Below the pieces are notes generated by a model. The model had not been told where the DNA came from. It saw nothing but the letters and a program-made list of their open reading frames with translations, and searched no databases. The translations under genes were made by a program, and so were the position numbers. 64,000 nucleotides of DNA, taken from the NCBI GenBank assembly GCA_035949055.1, contig DASZIO010000023.1, forward strand, positions 124,001-188,000. Reading direction: 5' to 3'. Below are positions 8,459 through 16,584 of the stretch, one piece after another (position 1 is the first letter of the stretch; each line of letters opens with the position of its first letter). Origin of the DNA: Bog-756 sp035949055. Its GTDB lineage: Bacteria > Actinomycetota > Acidimicrobiia > Acidimicrobiales > RAAP-2.

Positions 8459-9997
8459 TCAGGTAGGCGCCACCTCGGCGGCATCGGCCGCCTCCGATGG
8501 TTGCTGCACCCCGGCCTTCAGCCCGACCAGGGCCACGGCCGCCGCGACCACCATCACGCCGGCCATGACCAGCAGCACGTCGCGGGTGGCGTGCGCGAAG
8601 TCGAGCCGTACGAAGTGCGGGATCGATCCATCGCCCCTCCCGGCCTGGGCCTGTTGGGCTGCCTCGTGGGCCGCCCGGGCGGGCGATTGTCCCTGGGCGA
8701 TGAACGACTGGGTCAGCAGCGAGCGCATCCGCGACACGAGGATGGTGCCGAGGATGGCCAGTCCCAGCCCGGCGAAATAGTTGCGCACCGTCTGGGTGAT
8801 GCCGGTGGCCTCCCCGTAGGAGAGCGTGGATGCCCGGTTGACTGCGTCGGTGTTGGCCGGCCCGAGCATCATGCCCATGCCCGCCCCGGCCAGGACCACG
8901 TACCACTGTTGTGACTTGAAGTCGAGGTGCGTCACCTGTCCCGCCCACAGGTAGAAGCCGACCGCCGCCACTGCGCACCCGATCACGACGGGCCGCTTGG
9001 CTCCGATCCGGTCGAGCATGCGGCCACCGACCTGGGCCGCGACCACGAAGCCTATGAAGAAGTAGAGGAGGTAGAGGCCGGCCTCCGACGCCGACTTTCC
9101 CAACGCGATCTGCGCGTACTCGCTGGCGAAGAAGAAGACAGGGATGAAGGTGATCATGGCCACGGCCAGCACCAGGTTCTCCACGGCGAAGGGGCGGATG
9201 CGGAAGATCCTGACCTCGATGAGTGGCGAGGAGGTGCGGAGCTCGACGAAGTAGAACACCACCAACAGGGCCGCACCACCAATGATGCAGAGCCAGATAC
9301 CCGGGTTGGACCAGCCCCAGACCGAGGACTGCTGGAAGCCGAACACGCTGAGGGCTACGCCGGAGGCGATGAGGGCCAGACCCCGGTAGTCCATGCGCGC
9401 CGCTTTGTAGACCGTGGCCGGTTTGGACACGCTGATGAGCACCAGGGCGATGACCGCCACCGGGATGTTGACCCAGAAGATCGCCCGCCAGGTCCACTGG
9501 GTCAGATAGCCGCCGAGAATGGGGCCGACCGCGGTGAGGCCACCGGCGATACCGAAGAACGCGGCGAGTGCCTTACCCCGCTCACGGAGGGGGAACGTCT
9601 GGACCACGATGGCCAGCGCAGCCGGGAACATGATGGCCCCGCCGACCCCCTGGACGACCCGGAAGGACACGATCCAGGCCTCGGCCGCCGCCCCCTTCGG
9701 AGTGAGGCCGCACAGCGCAGACGCACCGGCGAAGACCACCACGCCGAGCACGACCATGCGCTTGTGCCCGACGGTGTCGGCGAGGCGGCCGCCGAAGGCG
9801 AACAGGGCGGCCAACGTGAGCAAGTAGGCGTTGACCACCCACTGCACGCCGGTGCTGGTGAGGCCCAGCTCGCGCTGGATCTGCGGCACGGCGATGGAGA
9901 CGATGGTCTGATCGATGAAGATCATCGCCACCGCGAAGATCATCGCCGCCAGGATCAGGTTTCTCGACTGGCCTCCCGCCGCGCCGGTGCCTGCCAT
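8459..9997 (-). CDS. MFS transporter, DHA2 (EmrB/QacA) family
   Basis: A 512-residue drug:proton antiporter-type protein with about 14 membrane segments. After TM1 come the family motifs FIDQTIVSIAVPQIQ, GGRLADTVGHKRM (motif A) and VVQGVGGAIMFPAAL (motif B). Later segments include YGEATGITQTVRNYFAGLG. Such proteins export small toxic compounds using the proton gradient; no cargo is indicated. The ATG at 9997 is preferred because AGGAGG lies just before it (10006-10001); an in-frame ATG at 10012 would place that box inside the gene. It is divergent from the sigma factor gene. Confidence 0.88.
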   Translation of the reverse strand: MAGTGAAGGQSRNLILAAMIFAVAMIFIDQTIVSIAVPQIQRELGLTSTGVQWVVNAYLLTLAALFAFGGRLADTVGHKRMVVLGVVVFAGASALCGLTPKGAAAEAWIVSFRVVQGVGGAIMFPAALAIVVQTFPLRERGKALAAFFGIAGGLTAVGPILGGYLTQWTWRAIFWVNIPVAVIALVLISVSKPATVYKAARMDYRGLALIASGVALSVFGFQQSSVWGWSNPGIWLCIIGGAALLVVFYFVELRTSSPLIEVRIFRIRPFAVENLVLAVAMITFIPVFFFASEYAQIALGKSASEAGLYLLYFFIGFVVAAQVGGRMLDRIGAKRPVVIGCAVAAVGFYLWAGQVTHLDFKSQQWYVVLAGAGMGMMLGPANTDAVNRASTLSYGEATGITQTVRNYFAGLGLAILGTILVSRMRSLLTQSFIAQGQSPARAAHEAAQQAQAGRGDGSIPHFVRLDFAHATRDVLLVMAGVMVVAAAVALVGLKAGVQQPSEAADAAEVAPT

Positions 9998-10091
9998 GAT
10001 CCTCCTAGACATTGATACGCCCCACGGCGCGGGCTGGCCCGGTCAGATTAGCCCCTCCGACGTGGAGCTATTTGACGGAGCCAATCCCTCG

Positions 10092-10101
10092 GAAGCGCTT
10101 C
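10092..10101. repeat. 10-base perfect palindrome in the MFS/sigma intergenic region
   Basis: GAAGCGCTTC is its own reverse complement and lies in the 250-base region between the divergent MFS and ECF sigma genes. It could be an operator, but a 10-base palindrome is not rare at this GC content. Confidence 0.3.
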
Positions 10102-10135
10102 GACCGTATACAGAGGGGCTGGTCAGACCGTCAGG

Positions 10136-10163
10136 GTTGCGAGACCGACGTTGCGAGACCGAC
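10136..10163 (+). repeat. Two abutting 14-base direct repeats upstream of the ECF sigma gene
   Basis: GTTGCGAGACCGAC occurs at 10136-10149 and again, identical, at 10150-10163. The copies lie about 90 bases before the sigma factor start, a position suitable for an activator or repressor. Function is inference. Confidence 0.5.
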
Positions 10164-10226
10164 GGTGTTGGAACGGAGATGGCACGTGGAGCCCCGAACG
10201 AGCAGGGAGCGAACAGACAGCGGCGA

Positions 10227-10232
10227 TACCCT
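10227..10232 (+). promoter_or_regulatory. -10-like TACCCT before the ECF sigma gene
   Basis: TACCCT fits TANNNT and lies 23 bases before the ATG at 10256, with AGGAGAGG in the short leader. No ECF-type -35 is convincing upstream, though GGAAC occurs around 10170. Confidence 0.3.
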
Positions 10233-10255
10233 GTCGCTTCGTCCCGCAGGAGAGG

Positions 10256-10957
10256 ATGGTCGGGGTGCGGCAACCGAGCCGGGTCGAGCCGGCTTCCCGA
10301 GTGAGTGTGGGACCCACCGTACCGGTCGATGAGGCCGACCCTGGCGTCGTCCGCCGCACCGACCGGTTCGATGCGGTGACCGGTCGCGCCCCGCAGTCGG
10401 GGAGCCCGTCCGACGAAGCCCTGATGGCCGGTATGGCCATCAGGGACGAGCGCGCCGCGGTCACATTCGTCCGCCGCTACCAGAAGCGGGTGTTCGGCTT
10501 GGCGGTCGGTCTCCTCAACGATGCCGGCGTGGCCGAAGACGTGGCCCAGGAAGCGCTGCTCAGGGCCTGGCGCCACGCGCCCGTGTTCGACGCCAGACGG
10601 GGCACGGTCACCTCGTGGGTGCTCACCATCACCCGCAATCTGGCCATCGACGCCATCCGCCAACGCCGGGCGCTCCCGACCGACCCCGATGATCTGATGG
10701 CCCTGGGACTGGCCAGCGGTGGCCGGCCCGTGGAGGACCTGGCGGTGGCCAGCCAGTTCCCGCCGAATTTGCGGGACGCGCTCCGCTCCCTCCCGGTCGA
10801 ACAACGACGGGCCATCCTGCTCGCCGCGCTCTACGGGCGAACGGCCGAGGAGATCAGCCAGTCGGAGTCCATCCCGCTCGGTACGGCCAAGACACGGATC
10901 CGAACCGGACTGCAGAAGTTACGCACGGCACTCGAGGACGCGAAGGGGCATTCATGA
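10256..10957 (+). CDS. ECF-type RNA polymerase sigma factor
   Basis: A 233-residue group 4 sigma factor. Region 2 is seen as AVTFVRRYQKRVFGLAVGL, EDVAQEALLRAWRHAPVF and the promoter-melting/-10 part TSWVLTITRNLAIDAIRQR; region 4 is LRSLPVEQRRAILLAALYG with the helix-turn-helix TAEEISQSESIPLGTAKTR. There is an unstructured N-terminal extension of about 60 residues. The ATG at 10256 sits very close to AGGAGAGG, so a GTG at 10265 is an equally good start. Its stop overlaps the anti-sigma start (ATGA), the usual arrangement for a sigma factor held inactive by its co-encoded partner. Confidence 0.87.
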   Translation: MVGVRQPSRVEPASRVSVGPTVPVDEADPGVVRRTDRFDAVTGRAPQSGSPSDEALMAGMAIRDERAAVTFVRRYQKRVFGLAVGLLNDAGVAEDVAQEALLRAWRHAPVFDARRGTVTSWVLTITRNLAIDAIRQRRALPTDPDDLMALGLASGGRPVEDLAVASQFPPNLRDALRSLPVEQRRAILLAALYGRTAEEISQSESIPLGTAKTRIRTGLQKLRTALEDAKGHS

Positions 10958-11679
10958 CGGATCCGGGCCGGTCCTTGTCACACGAGCAGCTGCGGGCCGA
11001 ACTGCCCGAGCTGGCCGCCGACGTTCTGGACGGGCGCGCCCGGGCCACGCTGCTGGACCACGTCGATTCCTGCCCGAGCTGCAGCGTCGAGCTCGAAGAG
11101 CTCACCCTGGCCGCCGACAGCCTGGTGCACCTGACCGTCGAGTCCGACCCCCCGGTGGGGTTCGAGACGCGGGTCTTCGATCAGATGCGCCGCCGGCCGC
11201 CTCGGGCGTCATGGCGCCGCCGGTTGGGTCGCCGGCCGCTCACGGCGGTGGCTGTTGCAGCCGCGGCGATCGCGCTGGCCTTCGCGCTGGGATGGGCGTT
11301 CCATCCCGGTGGGCCCGCCCGCCACCCCGTGGCGGTGTCGAATGCGCGAGACCACCAGGCCGACGCCGCCTTGGTGTCCGGGGGCCGGAGCGTGGGCGTC
11401 GTCTCGGTGTACCCCGCCCGCCGGTCGGCGGCCCATGGTCAAGCCTGGTTGTCGATGACCGTCGAGGCGTCGCCCTGGTCCGGTCCGGTCTCGTGCCAGG
11501 TCACCTCGACAGACGGCACGTCCCAGACGGTCGGCTCGTTCTCCCTGGCCTCAGGCTATGGGACATGGATGGCTCCCGTGCCGCTGCCGGCCGGCTCGGT
11601 GCGCACCGCCACCCTGGTGGGTCCGCACGGCCAGGTCCTGGCTACCGCGCAGTTCGAACACCCCCGGACCCCGGCCTGA
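10954..11679 (+). CDS. Zinc-binding anti-sigma factor, membrane anchored
   Basis: A 241-residue partner of the preceding sigma factor. The cytoplasmic N-terminal domain carries the H-x3-C-x2-C zinc anti-sigma motif HVDSCPSC (His36, Cys40, Cys43). One transmembrane helix follows at about residues 93-113 (AVAVAAAAIALAFALGWAF), then an extracytoplasmic beta-rich domain of about 120 residues, which resembles the sensor domain of RskA-type factors. Release of the sigma factor would need either redox change at the zinc site or regulated proteolysis of the membrane-bound protein. The signal is not evident. Confidence 0.85.
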   Translation: MTDPGRSLSHEQLRAELPELAADVLDGRARATLLDHVDSCPSCSVELEELTLAADSLVHLTVESDPPVGFETRVFDQMRRRPPRASWRRRLGRRPLTAVAVAAAAIALAFALGWAFHPGGPARHPVAVSNARDHQADAALVSGGRSVGVVSVYPARRSAAHGQAWLSMTVEASPWSGPVSCQVTSTDGTSQTVGSFSLASGYGTWMAPVPLPAGSVRTATLVGPHGQVLATAQFEHPRTPA

Positions 11680-11730
11680 CCCGGGGCTGATCGGGGGGTC
11701 CTTTCCTGTCGTGGTCGGGGGGCGGCTTGG

Positions 11731-11736
11731 TACCAT
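11731..11736 (+). promoter_or_regulatory. -10-like TACCAT placed for leaderless transcription
   Basis: TACCAT is followed after six bases by a GTG at 11743, the spacing expected when the transcript begins at the start codon. This would make the short ORF 11743-11766 leaderless. Confidence 0.4.
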
Positions 11737-11742
11737 GCTCAA

Positions 11743-11766
11743 GTGGGCGGCCGGCCGAGCAGGTGA
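11743..11766 (+). other. Seven-codon upstream ORF overlapping the next start
   Basis: GTG, six further sense codons and a TGA whose last base is the A of the ATG at 11766 (TGATG). It is directly behind a TANNNT box. It may serve as a leader that delivers ribosomes to the membrane-protein gene. Evidence is positional only. Confidence 0.35.
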
Positions 11767-12005
11767 TGACGTTGGGCCTCACCACCTCGATCGTCGCCAC
11801 GAGCACCGGGCTCGCCGCCCTCTACGGAGTGGTGGCGTTCGTTGTCTGGATCCTGATGCTGGTTTGGATCTACAACATCGCCCGTCGCAAGGGACGCCAT
11901 GCACTCGGATGGCTGATCCTCGGTTTGTTCTTCTCGCTCATCACGCTCATCATCGTGCTCCTGCTGCCTTCGAAGCGGACCACCGACGCCTATCGCGGCG
12001 GATAG
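11766..12005 (+). CDS. Small two-helix membrane protein, hypothetical
   Basis: A 79-residue protein I do not recognise as a named family. It has two strong hydrophobic helices, about residues 14-35 (ALYGVVAFVVWILMLVWIYN) and 45-64 (GWLILGLFFSLITLIIVLLL), joined by a basic loop ARRKGRHA. The tail is charged. This is the layout of small actinobacterial inner-membrane proteins near envelope stress regulators. The ATG at 11766 overlaps the stop of a tiny upstream ORF. It lies between the sigma/anti-sigma pair and the cobalamin riboswitch, and could belong to the sigma regulon. Confidence 0.6.
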   Translation: MTLGLTTSIVATSTGLAALYGVVAFVVWILMLVWIYNIARRKGRHALGWLILGLFFSLITLIIVLLLPSKRTTDAYRGG

Positions 12006-12089
12006 TCGGACCCACAAGCCCGTCTCGCGGCCTCCGGACGAGCCACCTCCGCCATCGAGTGACATCGGTGGCAGCGCCGTCGCCGACGA

Positions 12090-12212
12090 GGTAGCGTGCG
12101 ATCGCTCCGGTCTTCGGATCGGGGTGGTGCAAGTCCAGCGAAGACCGGTGAGATCCCGGCGCTGTCCCGCAACGGTACTGCTCTCGAGACGGAGCGAGCC
12201 CGGACGCCTGCC
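12090..12212 (+). promoter_or_regulatory. Adenosylcobalamin riboswitch aptamer
   Basis: The core carries the conserved cobalamin elements: GGTGGTGCAAGTCC, the GGTGAGATCCCGG block, CTGTCCCGCAACGGTA, and the B12-box-like GAGCCCGGACGCCTGCC. The closing stem P1 is visible: GGTAGCGT at 12090-12097 pairs with ACGCCTGCC at 12204-12212 with one bulge. The following TTGC-loop-GCAA hairpin (12213-12226) is placed like P13, whose loop docks on the aptamer. Ligand binding should reduce expression of the downstream uptake and assembly operon. Confidence 0.92.
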
Positions 12213-12319
12213 TTGCATCAACGCAACCTGTCCTCGGAGGAAGGGCGGTTCGTTCGATGCCTCGATCGGGCATCGCAGCGGACGCACTTCGTCCTCCGCG
12301 AACCGATGGAGGATGATCG
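12213..12319 (+). promoter_or_regulatory. Riboswitch expression platform with predicted SD-sequestering stem
   Basis: The btuF ribosome binding site GGAGGA at 12308-12313 is exactly complementary to TCCTCC at 12292-12297, with a ten-base loop. A second GGAGGA at 12236-12241 could pair with the same TCCTCC and free the ribosome binding site. This points to translational control. No terminator with a T-tract is seen in the leader. Confidence 0.6.
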
Positions 12320-13276
12320 ATGTTCAAGCAGAGCCGTAGCTCGTTGCTTGCCGCGGTGGCTGTGCTGTCGCTCGGGTCGCTGGCCGCTAGCTGCACGAGC
12401 GCTCCGGCGGGAGCACCTCCGACCGTATCCCCGGCGAACTATCCAAAGACGATCCACGCCGCGAACGGTGCGGTCAAGATCGCCCGCCGACCTACCGCGA
12501 TCGTGTCTTTGTCGCCTACCGCCACCGAGATGCTCTACGCCATCGGCGCCGGAGCCCAAGTGAAAGCGGTGGACAAGTTCTCCGACTACCCGGCCGGAAC
12601 GCCGGTGACGACCCTGGACGGCAACAGCCCGAACGTCGAGGCGATCGCGTCGTACCGGCCCGATCTGGTGGTGGTCTCCCAGGAGACAACTGGGCTCGAC
12701 CAGCAGTTGAAGTCCCTCGGCATGCCCGTCCTGTACGCTCCGGCGGCGACGGACCTGAACCAGGAGTACCAACAGTTCGTCCAGCTGGGCGAGGCCACCG
12801 GCCATGCGGCCCAGGCAAAGGCCGAGGTTGCCACCATCAAGACGCAGATCGCGACGATCGTACGCAGTACACCGAAGCCCGCCACCCATCCCACCTATTA
12901 CTACGAGCTCGAGCAGACGTACTACTCGGTGACGTCATCGACGTTCATCGGCCAGGTCCTCGGACTTCTCGGATTGAAGAGCATCGCCGACTCCGCCCAG
13001 GGAGCCGCGGCGAGCGGGGGCTACCCGCAGTTGAACGGAGAATTCATCCTGAAGGCGAATCCCGCCTACATCCTGTTGGCCGACACCATCTGTTGTGGGC
13101 AAACGGCGGAAACGGTGGCCGCCCGTCCCGGGTGGTCAACCCTGGCCGCGGTCAAGGACGGCCGTGTGCTCGGTCTCAATGACGACATCGCGTCACGTTG
13201 GGGCCCGAGGATCGTGGTCCTTCTCCAGGAGGTCTCCACTGAGATCGAACAGCACGCCGTGAGCACGGCATCATGA
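12320..13276 (+). CDS. btuF: Cobalamin ABC transporter substrate-binding lipoprotein (BtuF-like)
   Basis: A 318-residue periplasmic-binding-protein lipoprotein of the helical backbone class. The signal peptide ends in a lipobox-like SLAASC, giving Cys25 as the lipidated residue. The mature part begins with the family sequence PTAIVSLSPTATEMLYAIGAG, and later shows the PDLVVVSQE and AVKDGRVLGLND regions. The riboswitch directly upstream and the B12 genes downstream specify a corrinoid as ligand rather than a siderophore. GGAGG lies seven bases before the ATG. It captures the corrinoid outside the membrane and hands it to BtuC. Confidence 0.88.
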   Translation: MFKQSRSSLLAAVAVLSLGSLAASCTSAPAGAPPTVSPANYPKTIHAANGAVKIARRPTAIVSLSPTATEMLYAIGAGAQVKAVDKFSDYPAGTPVTTLDGNSPNVEAIASYRPDLVVVSQETTGLDQQLKSLGMPVLYAPAATDLNQEYQQFVQLGEATGHAAQAKAEVATIKTQIATIVRSTPKPATHPTYYYELEQTYYSVTSSTFIGQVLGLLGLKSIADSAQGAAASGGYPQLNGEFILKANPAYILLADTICCGQTAETVAARPGWSTLAAVKDGRVLGLNDDIASRWGPRIVVLLQEVSTEIEQHAVSTAS

Positions 13277-13303
13277 ACGGGAGAGATACCTCATGAGGGC
13301 ACC

Positions 13304-14434
13304 GTGACCTCGGCGCTCTCGAGGCGCGCCGGTGCCGTCGACTCGGCCGACCCCCGACGGCCCGTCCCGCCGACCGTCCCCGACGAGGGCGGCGTTCCCT
13401 CTGTGCCGCCGTCCGTGTCCGTTCGCGTACCCATCCTGGTGTCGACCGGCATCCTGATCATCGCGCTGCTCATGGGTGTCGCCCTCGGTCCGGTGAACAT
13501 CCCGCTGGGGGACGTGATCGGCTCACTCCTCGCCCGGGTCCCCCTCCTCCACTTCCACACCCAGGCCTCCCAGCTTGACCAGGCCATCGTCTGGCAGCTG
13601 CGGATGCCCCGCGTGGTCCTGGCCGGCCTCGTCGGGTCCATGCTCGCCGCCGGCGGTGCCAGCTACCAGGGGGTGTTTCGCAACCCCCTCGCCGACCCCT
13701 ACCTTCTGGGGGTGGCCGCGGGAGCCGGCCTGGGGGCCACCGTGGTCATCGTGTCCGGGGGGAACACCTCGGAGGCGCTGCCCATTGCGGCCTTTGCCGG
13801 GGGGGTCCTCGCTGTCATCCTGACCTACGTGGTGGGCGCGGCCGGCGGCAGGAGGACTTCCGGCCGATCCATCGTGCTGGCCGGCGTGGCGGTGGCCGCC
13901 CTGCTGACCGCCATCCAGACCTACCTCCAACAACAGCACTCCCAGCAGATCCAACAGATCTACAACTGGATCCTTGGGAGTCTCTCGGTATCGACCTGGT
14001 CGGACGTGACACTGATCCTGCCCTACGTGATCATCAGCGGCCTGGTCATGATGGGGCACCGCCGCCTGCTCGATGTCTTCCGAATCGGCGAGGACGAGGC
14101 CGGCGCACTTGGCATCCACCCCGAACGGACCCGTCTCCTCATTGTGGGCGCGGCCACCCTCGGAACCGCGGCGGCGGTCTCGGTGAGCGGGCTCATCGGC
14201 TTCGTGGGCATCATTGTGCCCCACACGGTGCGGCTGACCACCAGTGCTAGCTACCGCGTCGTACTGCCCGTGTCCATGATCGGAGGAGCAGCCTTTCTGA
14301 TGCTGGCCGACCTGCTGGCTCGCACCCTCGAGGCACCGGCCGAGATACCGATCGGTGTTATCACTGCCTGCATCGGCGCTCCCTTCTTCCTTTTCGTCCT
14401 GATGTCGCGTCGGGCGCAACGTGGAGTGCTCTGA
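13304..14434 (+). CDS. btuC: Cobalamin ABC transporter permease (BtuC/FecCD family)
   Basis: A 376-residue FecCD-type permease with about ten membrane segments. Diagnostic stretches are LRMPRVVLAGLVGSMLAAGG, followed by YQGVFRNPLADPYLLGVAAGAG, then SVSGLIGFVGIIVPHTVRL, which are nearly invariant in the family. The N-terminal 40 residues are polar and proline-rich, longer than usual. The start is a GTG at 13304, 27 bases after btuF. The stop shares a base with the ATG of the ATPase gene (TGATG). It forms the membrane channel of the corrinoid importer. Confidence 0.9.
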   Translation: MTSALSRRAGAVDSADPRRPVPPTVPDEGGVPSVPPSVSVRVPILVSTGILIIALLMGVALGPVNIPLGDVIGSLLARVPLLHFHTQASQLDQAIVWQLRMPRVVLAGLVGSMLAAGGASYQGVFRNPLADPYLLGVAAGAGLGATVVIVSGGNTSEALPIAAFAGGVLAVILTYVVGAAGGRRTSGRSIVLAGVAVAALLTAIQTYLQQQHSQQIQQIYNWILGSLSVSTWSDVTLILPYVIISGLVMMGHRRLLDVFRIGEDEAGALGIHPERTRLLIVGAATLGTAAAVSVSGLIGFVGIIVPHTVRLTTSASYRVVLPVSMIGGAAFLMLADLLARTLEAPAEIPIGVITACIGAPFFLFVLMSRRAQRGVL

Positions 14435-15351
14435 TGGGTGAGCGACAAGCAGCGGTCCGCGCCCGACCGGAGAGGGAGCAGCTCAGTGCGACGGTGGCGG
14501 AAAGCAGTACCCCCTCCCCGATGATCGGCCTGGATGGCGTGACTGTCCGGTTCGACGGAACCACGGCCGTGCGGGATGTACGCGCTGCGGTCGGACGCGG
14601 TGAATGGGTCGCACTCATCGGGGCCAACGGTGCTGGCAAGACGACCCTCCTGCGCGCCATCGCCCAACTCCAGCGCCACGACGGCGCCATCCAAGTGGCC
14701 GGCCGTGCCCTCGGCGACTTGCCGAGTCGCCAACGAGCGCGGCTGGTGGCCTATGTGCCCCAGAAGCCCCACCTACCGGCGGACATGACTGTCATCGACT
14801 ACACGCTGCTCGGGCGTACGCCCCATATCGGCTACTTCGGGGCGGAATCCGCCGGCGATCGGCGTCACTGCGCCGCCTTGCTCGAACGCCTCGACCTGGC
14901 GGCAATGGCCGGTCGGATACTGGACACCCTCTCCGGCGGTGAGCTCCAGCGGGTCGTGCTGGCGCGGGCCCTGGCCCAGGATGCTCCGGTCCTGCTCCTG
15001 GATGAGCCGACCAGCGCACTGGATCTCAGCCGCCGCGTCGACACCCTCGAGCTGGTGGACGAGCTGCGCCGGGGCTGGGGGCTGACCGTTGTGAGTGCCC
15101 TGCACGACCTGACCCTGGCCGCACAGTTCGCCGACCGCCTGATGCTCATGTCCGAGGGCTCCATCGTGACATCTGGAGCCCCGAGTGCCGTGCTCCGCGA
15201 GGATCTGCTATCCGCCCACTTCGGTGGCCGGGTCAGGGTGATCGTGACCGCCGAGGGCGAGTTGATCGTGGTGCCCCGCCGGACGGCGCACCCCGGCCGC
15301 AGAGGCGACCGGTGGCAGACAATGGATGGACAGGACCCACCCGGTGACTGA
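14434..15351 (+). CDS. btuD: Cobalamin ABC transporter ATPase (BtuD-like)
   Basis: A 305-residue ABC ATPase. Walker A is GANGAGKT (about 63-70), the signature is LSGGELQRVVLARAL and Walker B is VLLLDEPTSALD, followed by a switch histidine in VSALHDLTLAA. A 30-residue N-terminal extension precedes MIGLDGVTVRF, so an internal ATG at 14521 is a possible start, but the TGATG overlap with btuC favours 14434. The last 50 residues form a C-terminal tail typical of iron/corrinoid importers. It powers BtuCF uptake. Confidence 0.9.
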   Translation: MGERQAAVRARPEREQLSATVAESSTPSPMIGLDGVTVRFDGTTAVRDVRAAVGRGEWVALIGANGAGKTTLLRAIAQLQRHDGAIQVAGRALGDLPSRQRARLVAYVPQKPHLPADMTVIDYTLLGRTPHIGYFGAESAGDRRHCAALLERLDLAAMAGRILDTLSGGELQRVVLARALAQDAPVLLLDEPTSALDLSRRVDTLELVDELRRGWGLTVVSALHDLTLAAQFADRLMLMSEGSIVTSGAPSAVLREDLLSAHFGGRVRVIVTAEGELIVVPRRTAHPGRRGDRWQTMDGQDPPGD

Positions 15352-15934
15352 CGAATCGGTGCCACCCGTAGCGCGGACTCCGATTCCCGAGCATGTCGAC
15401 GAGCCGGTGTTGCGGCGGGCGGACTCGGTGGTACTCGTCAACACGGGGGACGGCAAAGGCAAGTCGTCGGCCGCCTTCGGGGTGATGGGGCGCGGCTGGG
15501 CCCGGGGATGGCGGGTCGGCGTCGTCCAGTTCATGAAGAGCGGAAAGTGGAACGCCGGCGAGCGCAAACTGGCCGACCATCTGGGGGTCGACTGGTGGAC
15601 ACTGGGGGACGGCTTCACCTGGGAGTCCGACGATCTCGACGAGTCCGCGGCCAAGAACCGTCATGCCTGGCAGATAGCCAAGGCCAAGCTCGCCTCAGGC
15701 GATTACGACTTGGTGATCCTCGACGAGCTGACCTATGTCGTCAACTACGGATGGATCCCGGTGTCCGAGGTGGTGGCCGGGGTAAGGGAGCGGTGGTCCA
15801 GGACGAACGTCGTGATCACGGGTCGCGACGCACCGCCCGAGTTGGTAGAGCTCGCCGACACGGTGACCGAGATGACGGTCGTCAAACACGCCTACCAGCG
15901 CGGGATCAGAGCCATCAAAGGGATCGAGTATTGA
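15326..15934 (+). CDS. cobA: Cob(I)yrinic acid a,c-diamide adenosyltransferase
   Basis: A 202-residue CobA/CobO-type corrinoid adenosyltransferase, which adds the 5'-deoxyadenosyl group to the cobalt of imported corrinoids. The ATP-binding loop is NTGDGKGKSSAAFG (about residues 40-53); further family stretches are VVQFMKSGKWNAGERK, DLVILDELTYVVNYGW and ITGRDAPPELVELADTVTEM. The C-terminal KGIEY is typical. The ATG at 15326 overlaps the end of btuD by 26 bases; a GTG at 15344 is a shorter alternative. The stop overlaps the TTG of cbiZ. Confidence 0.93.
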   Translation: MDRTHPVTDESVPPVARTPIPEHVDEPVLRRADSVVLVNTGDGKGKSSAAFGVMGRGWARGWRVGVVQFMKSGKWNAGERKLADHLGVDWWTLGDGFTWESDDLDESAAKNRHAWQIAKAKLASGDYDLVILDELTYVVNYGWIPVSEVVAGVRERWSRTNVVITGRDAPPELVELADTVTEMTVVKHAYQRGIRAIKGIEY

Positions 15935-16584
15935 TCCGCTCCGAGTTGCACTCTCGTCTGGAGAACGGAGCCCCCTTCCCGATCCGCCTCTGGAGGTTTG
16001 CCCGCCCGCTGACGGTGGCGTCGACGGCGGCGGCAGGCGGCGGGGTCGGGCGTCGACGATGGATCGTGAATGCCCAGGTACCCTCGGACTACACCCGCCG
16101 GGACCCCGAACGACACGTGCTCGAGCTCGCCCGCAACCTCGGAGTCGAGGGTGAGGGGGTGGGCATGCTCACCGCCGCCGACGTTACCCATCCGGAACGG
16201 ACAGAGGACGGAGGAGTGTCGGTGGAAATTACGGTTGGGATCAGCCATCCGACTTGGGCGGCCGCAGCAGAGGGGCCGCTCACCGCCGCCCCGGGGCCGG
16301 GGACGATCAACGTGGTGGCCTTCATTCCCGAGCCGCTGCGCCTCGCCGCCCTGTTGAACACCTTGTGCACCGTGACCGAGGCCAAGTCCCAGGCTCTCCT
16401 CCTGGCCGGGATCCCGGGCACCGGGACGGCGTCTGACGCGGTCACCGTGGCCTGTCCGGTAGGCGCCCAGACCGAGAGTTTCGGCGGTACTCGCTCGCGG
16501 TTTGGAGGGCGACTGGCCCGTGCCGTGTGTGCGGCCGTCTTGGCCGGGTGCTCGGCGGCACCCGTACCAGGCGGGAACCGATGA
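15931..16584 (+). CDS. cbiZ: Adenosylcobinamide amidohydrolase CbiZ
   Basis: A 217-residue CbiZ-family enzyme, which removes the aminopropanol arm from adenosylcobinamide (and in some organisms the whole lower ligand arm from pseudo-B12) to give adenosylcobyric acid. Recognisable are the N-terminal VASTAAAGGGVGRRRWIVNAQVP block, given here as VASTAAAGGG and RRRWIVNAQVP, then GVGMLTAADV, INVVAFIPEPL and TVTEAKSQALL, and the C-terminal GTASDAVTVACP. The TTG start overlaps the cobA stop (TTGA). Its place next to cobA and cbiB suggests that foreign cobamides are cut back and rebuilt. Confidence 0.88.
   Translation: MIRSELHSRLENGAPFPIRLWRFARPLTVASTAAAGGGVGRRRWIVNAQVPSDYTRRDPERHVLELARNLGVEGEGVGMLTAADVTHPERTEDGGVSVEITVGISHPTWAAAAEGPLTAAPGPGTINVVAFIPEPLRLAALLNTLCTVTEAKSQALLLAGIPGTGTASDAVTVACPVGAQTESFGGTRSRFGGRLARAVCAAVLAGCSAAPVPGGNR

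Noticed and set aside
10170..10232. ECF autoregulatory promoter (GGAAC and a -10)
   Set aside because: GGAAC is present near 10170, but no matching -10 element at the ECF spacing could be seen, so it was not listed as a promoter.
10043..10804. Minus-strand open frame opposite the ECF sigma factor
   Set aside because: The plus strand shows sigma regions 2 and 4 and an anti-sigma partner. The antisense frame has no recognisable motif.
12096..12563. Open frames that cross the riboswitch
   Set aside because: The region has the conserved RNA elements and pairings of a cobalamin aptamer; the peptides show no similarity and run into btuF out of frame.
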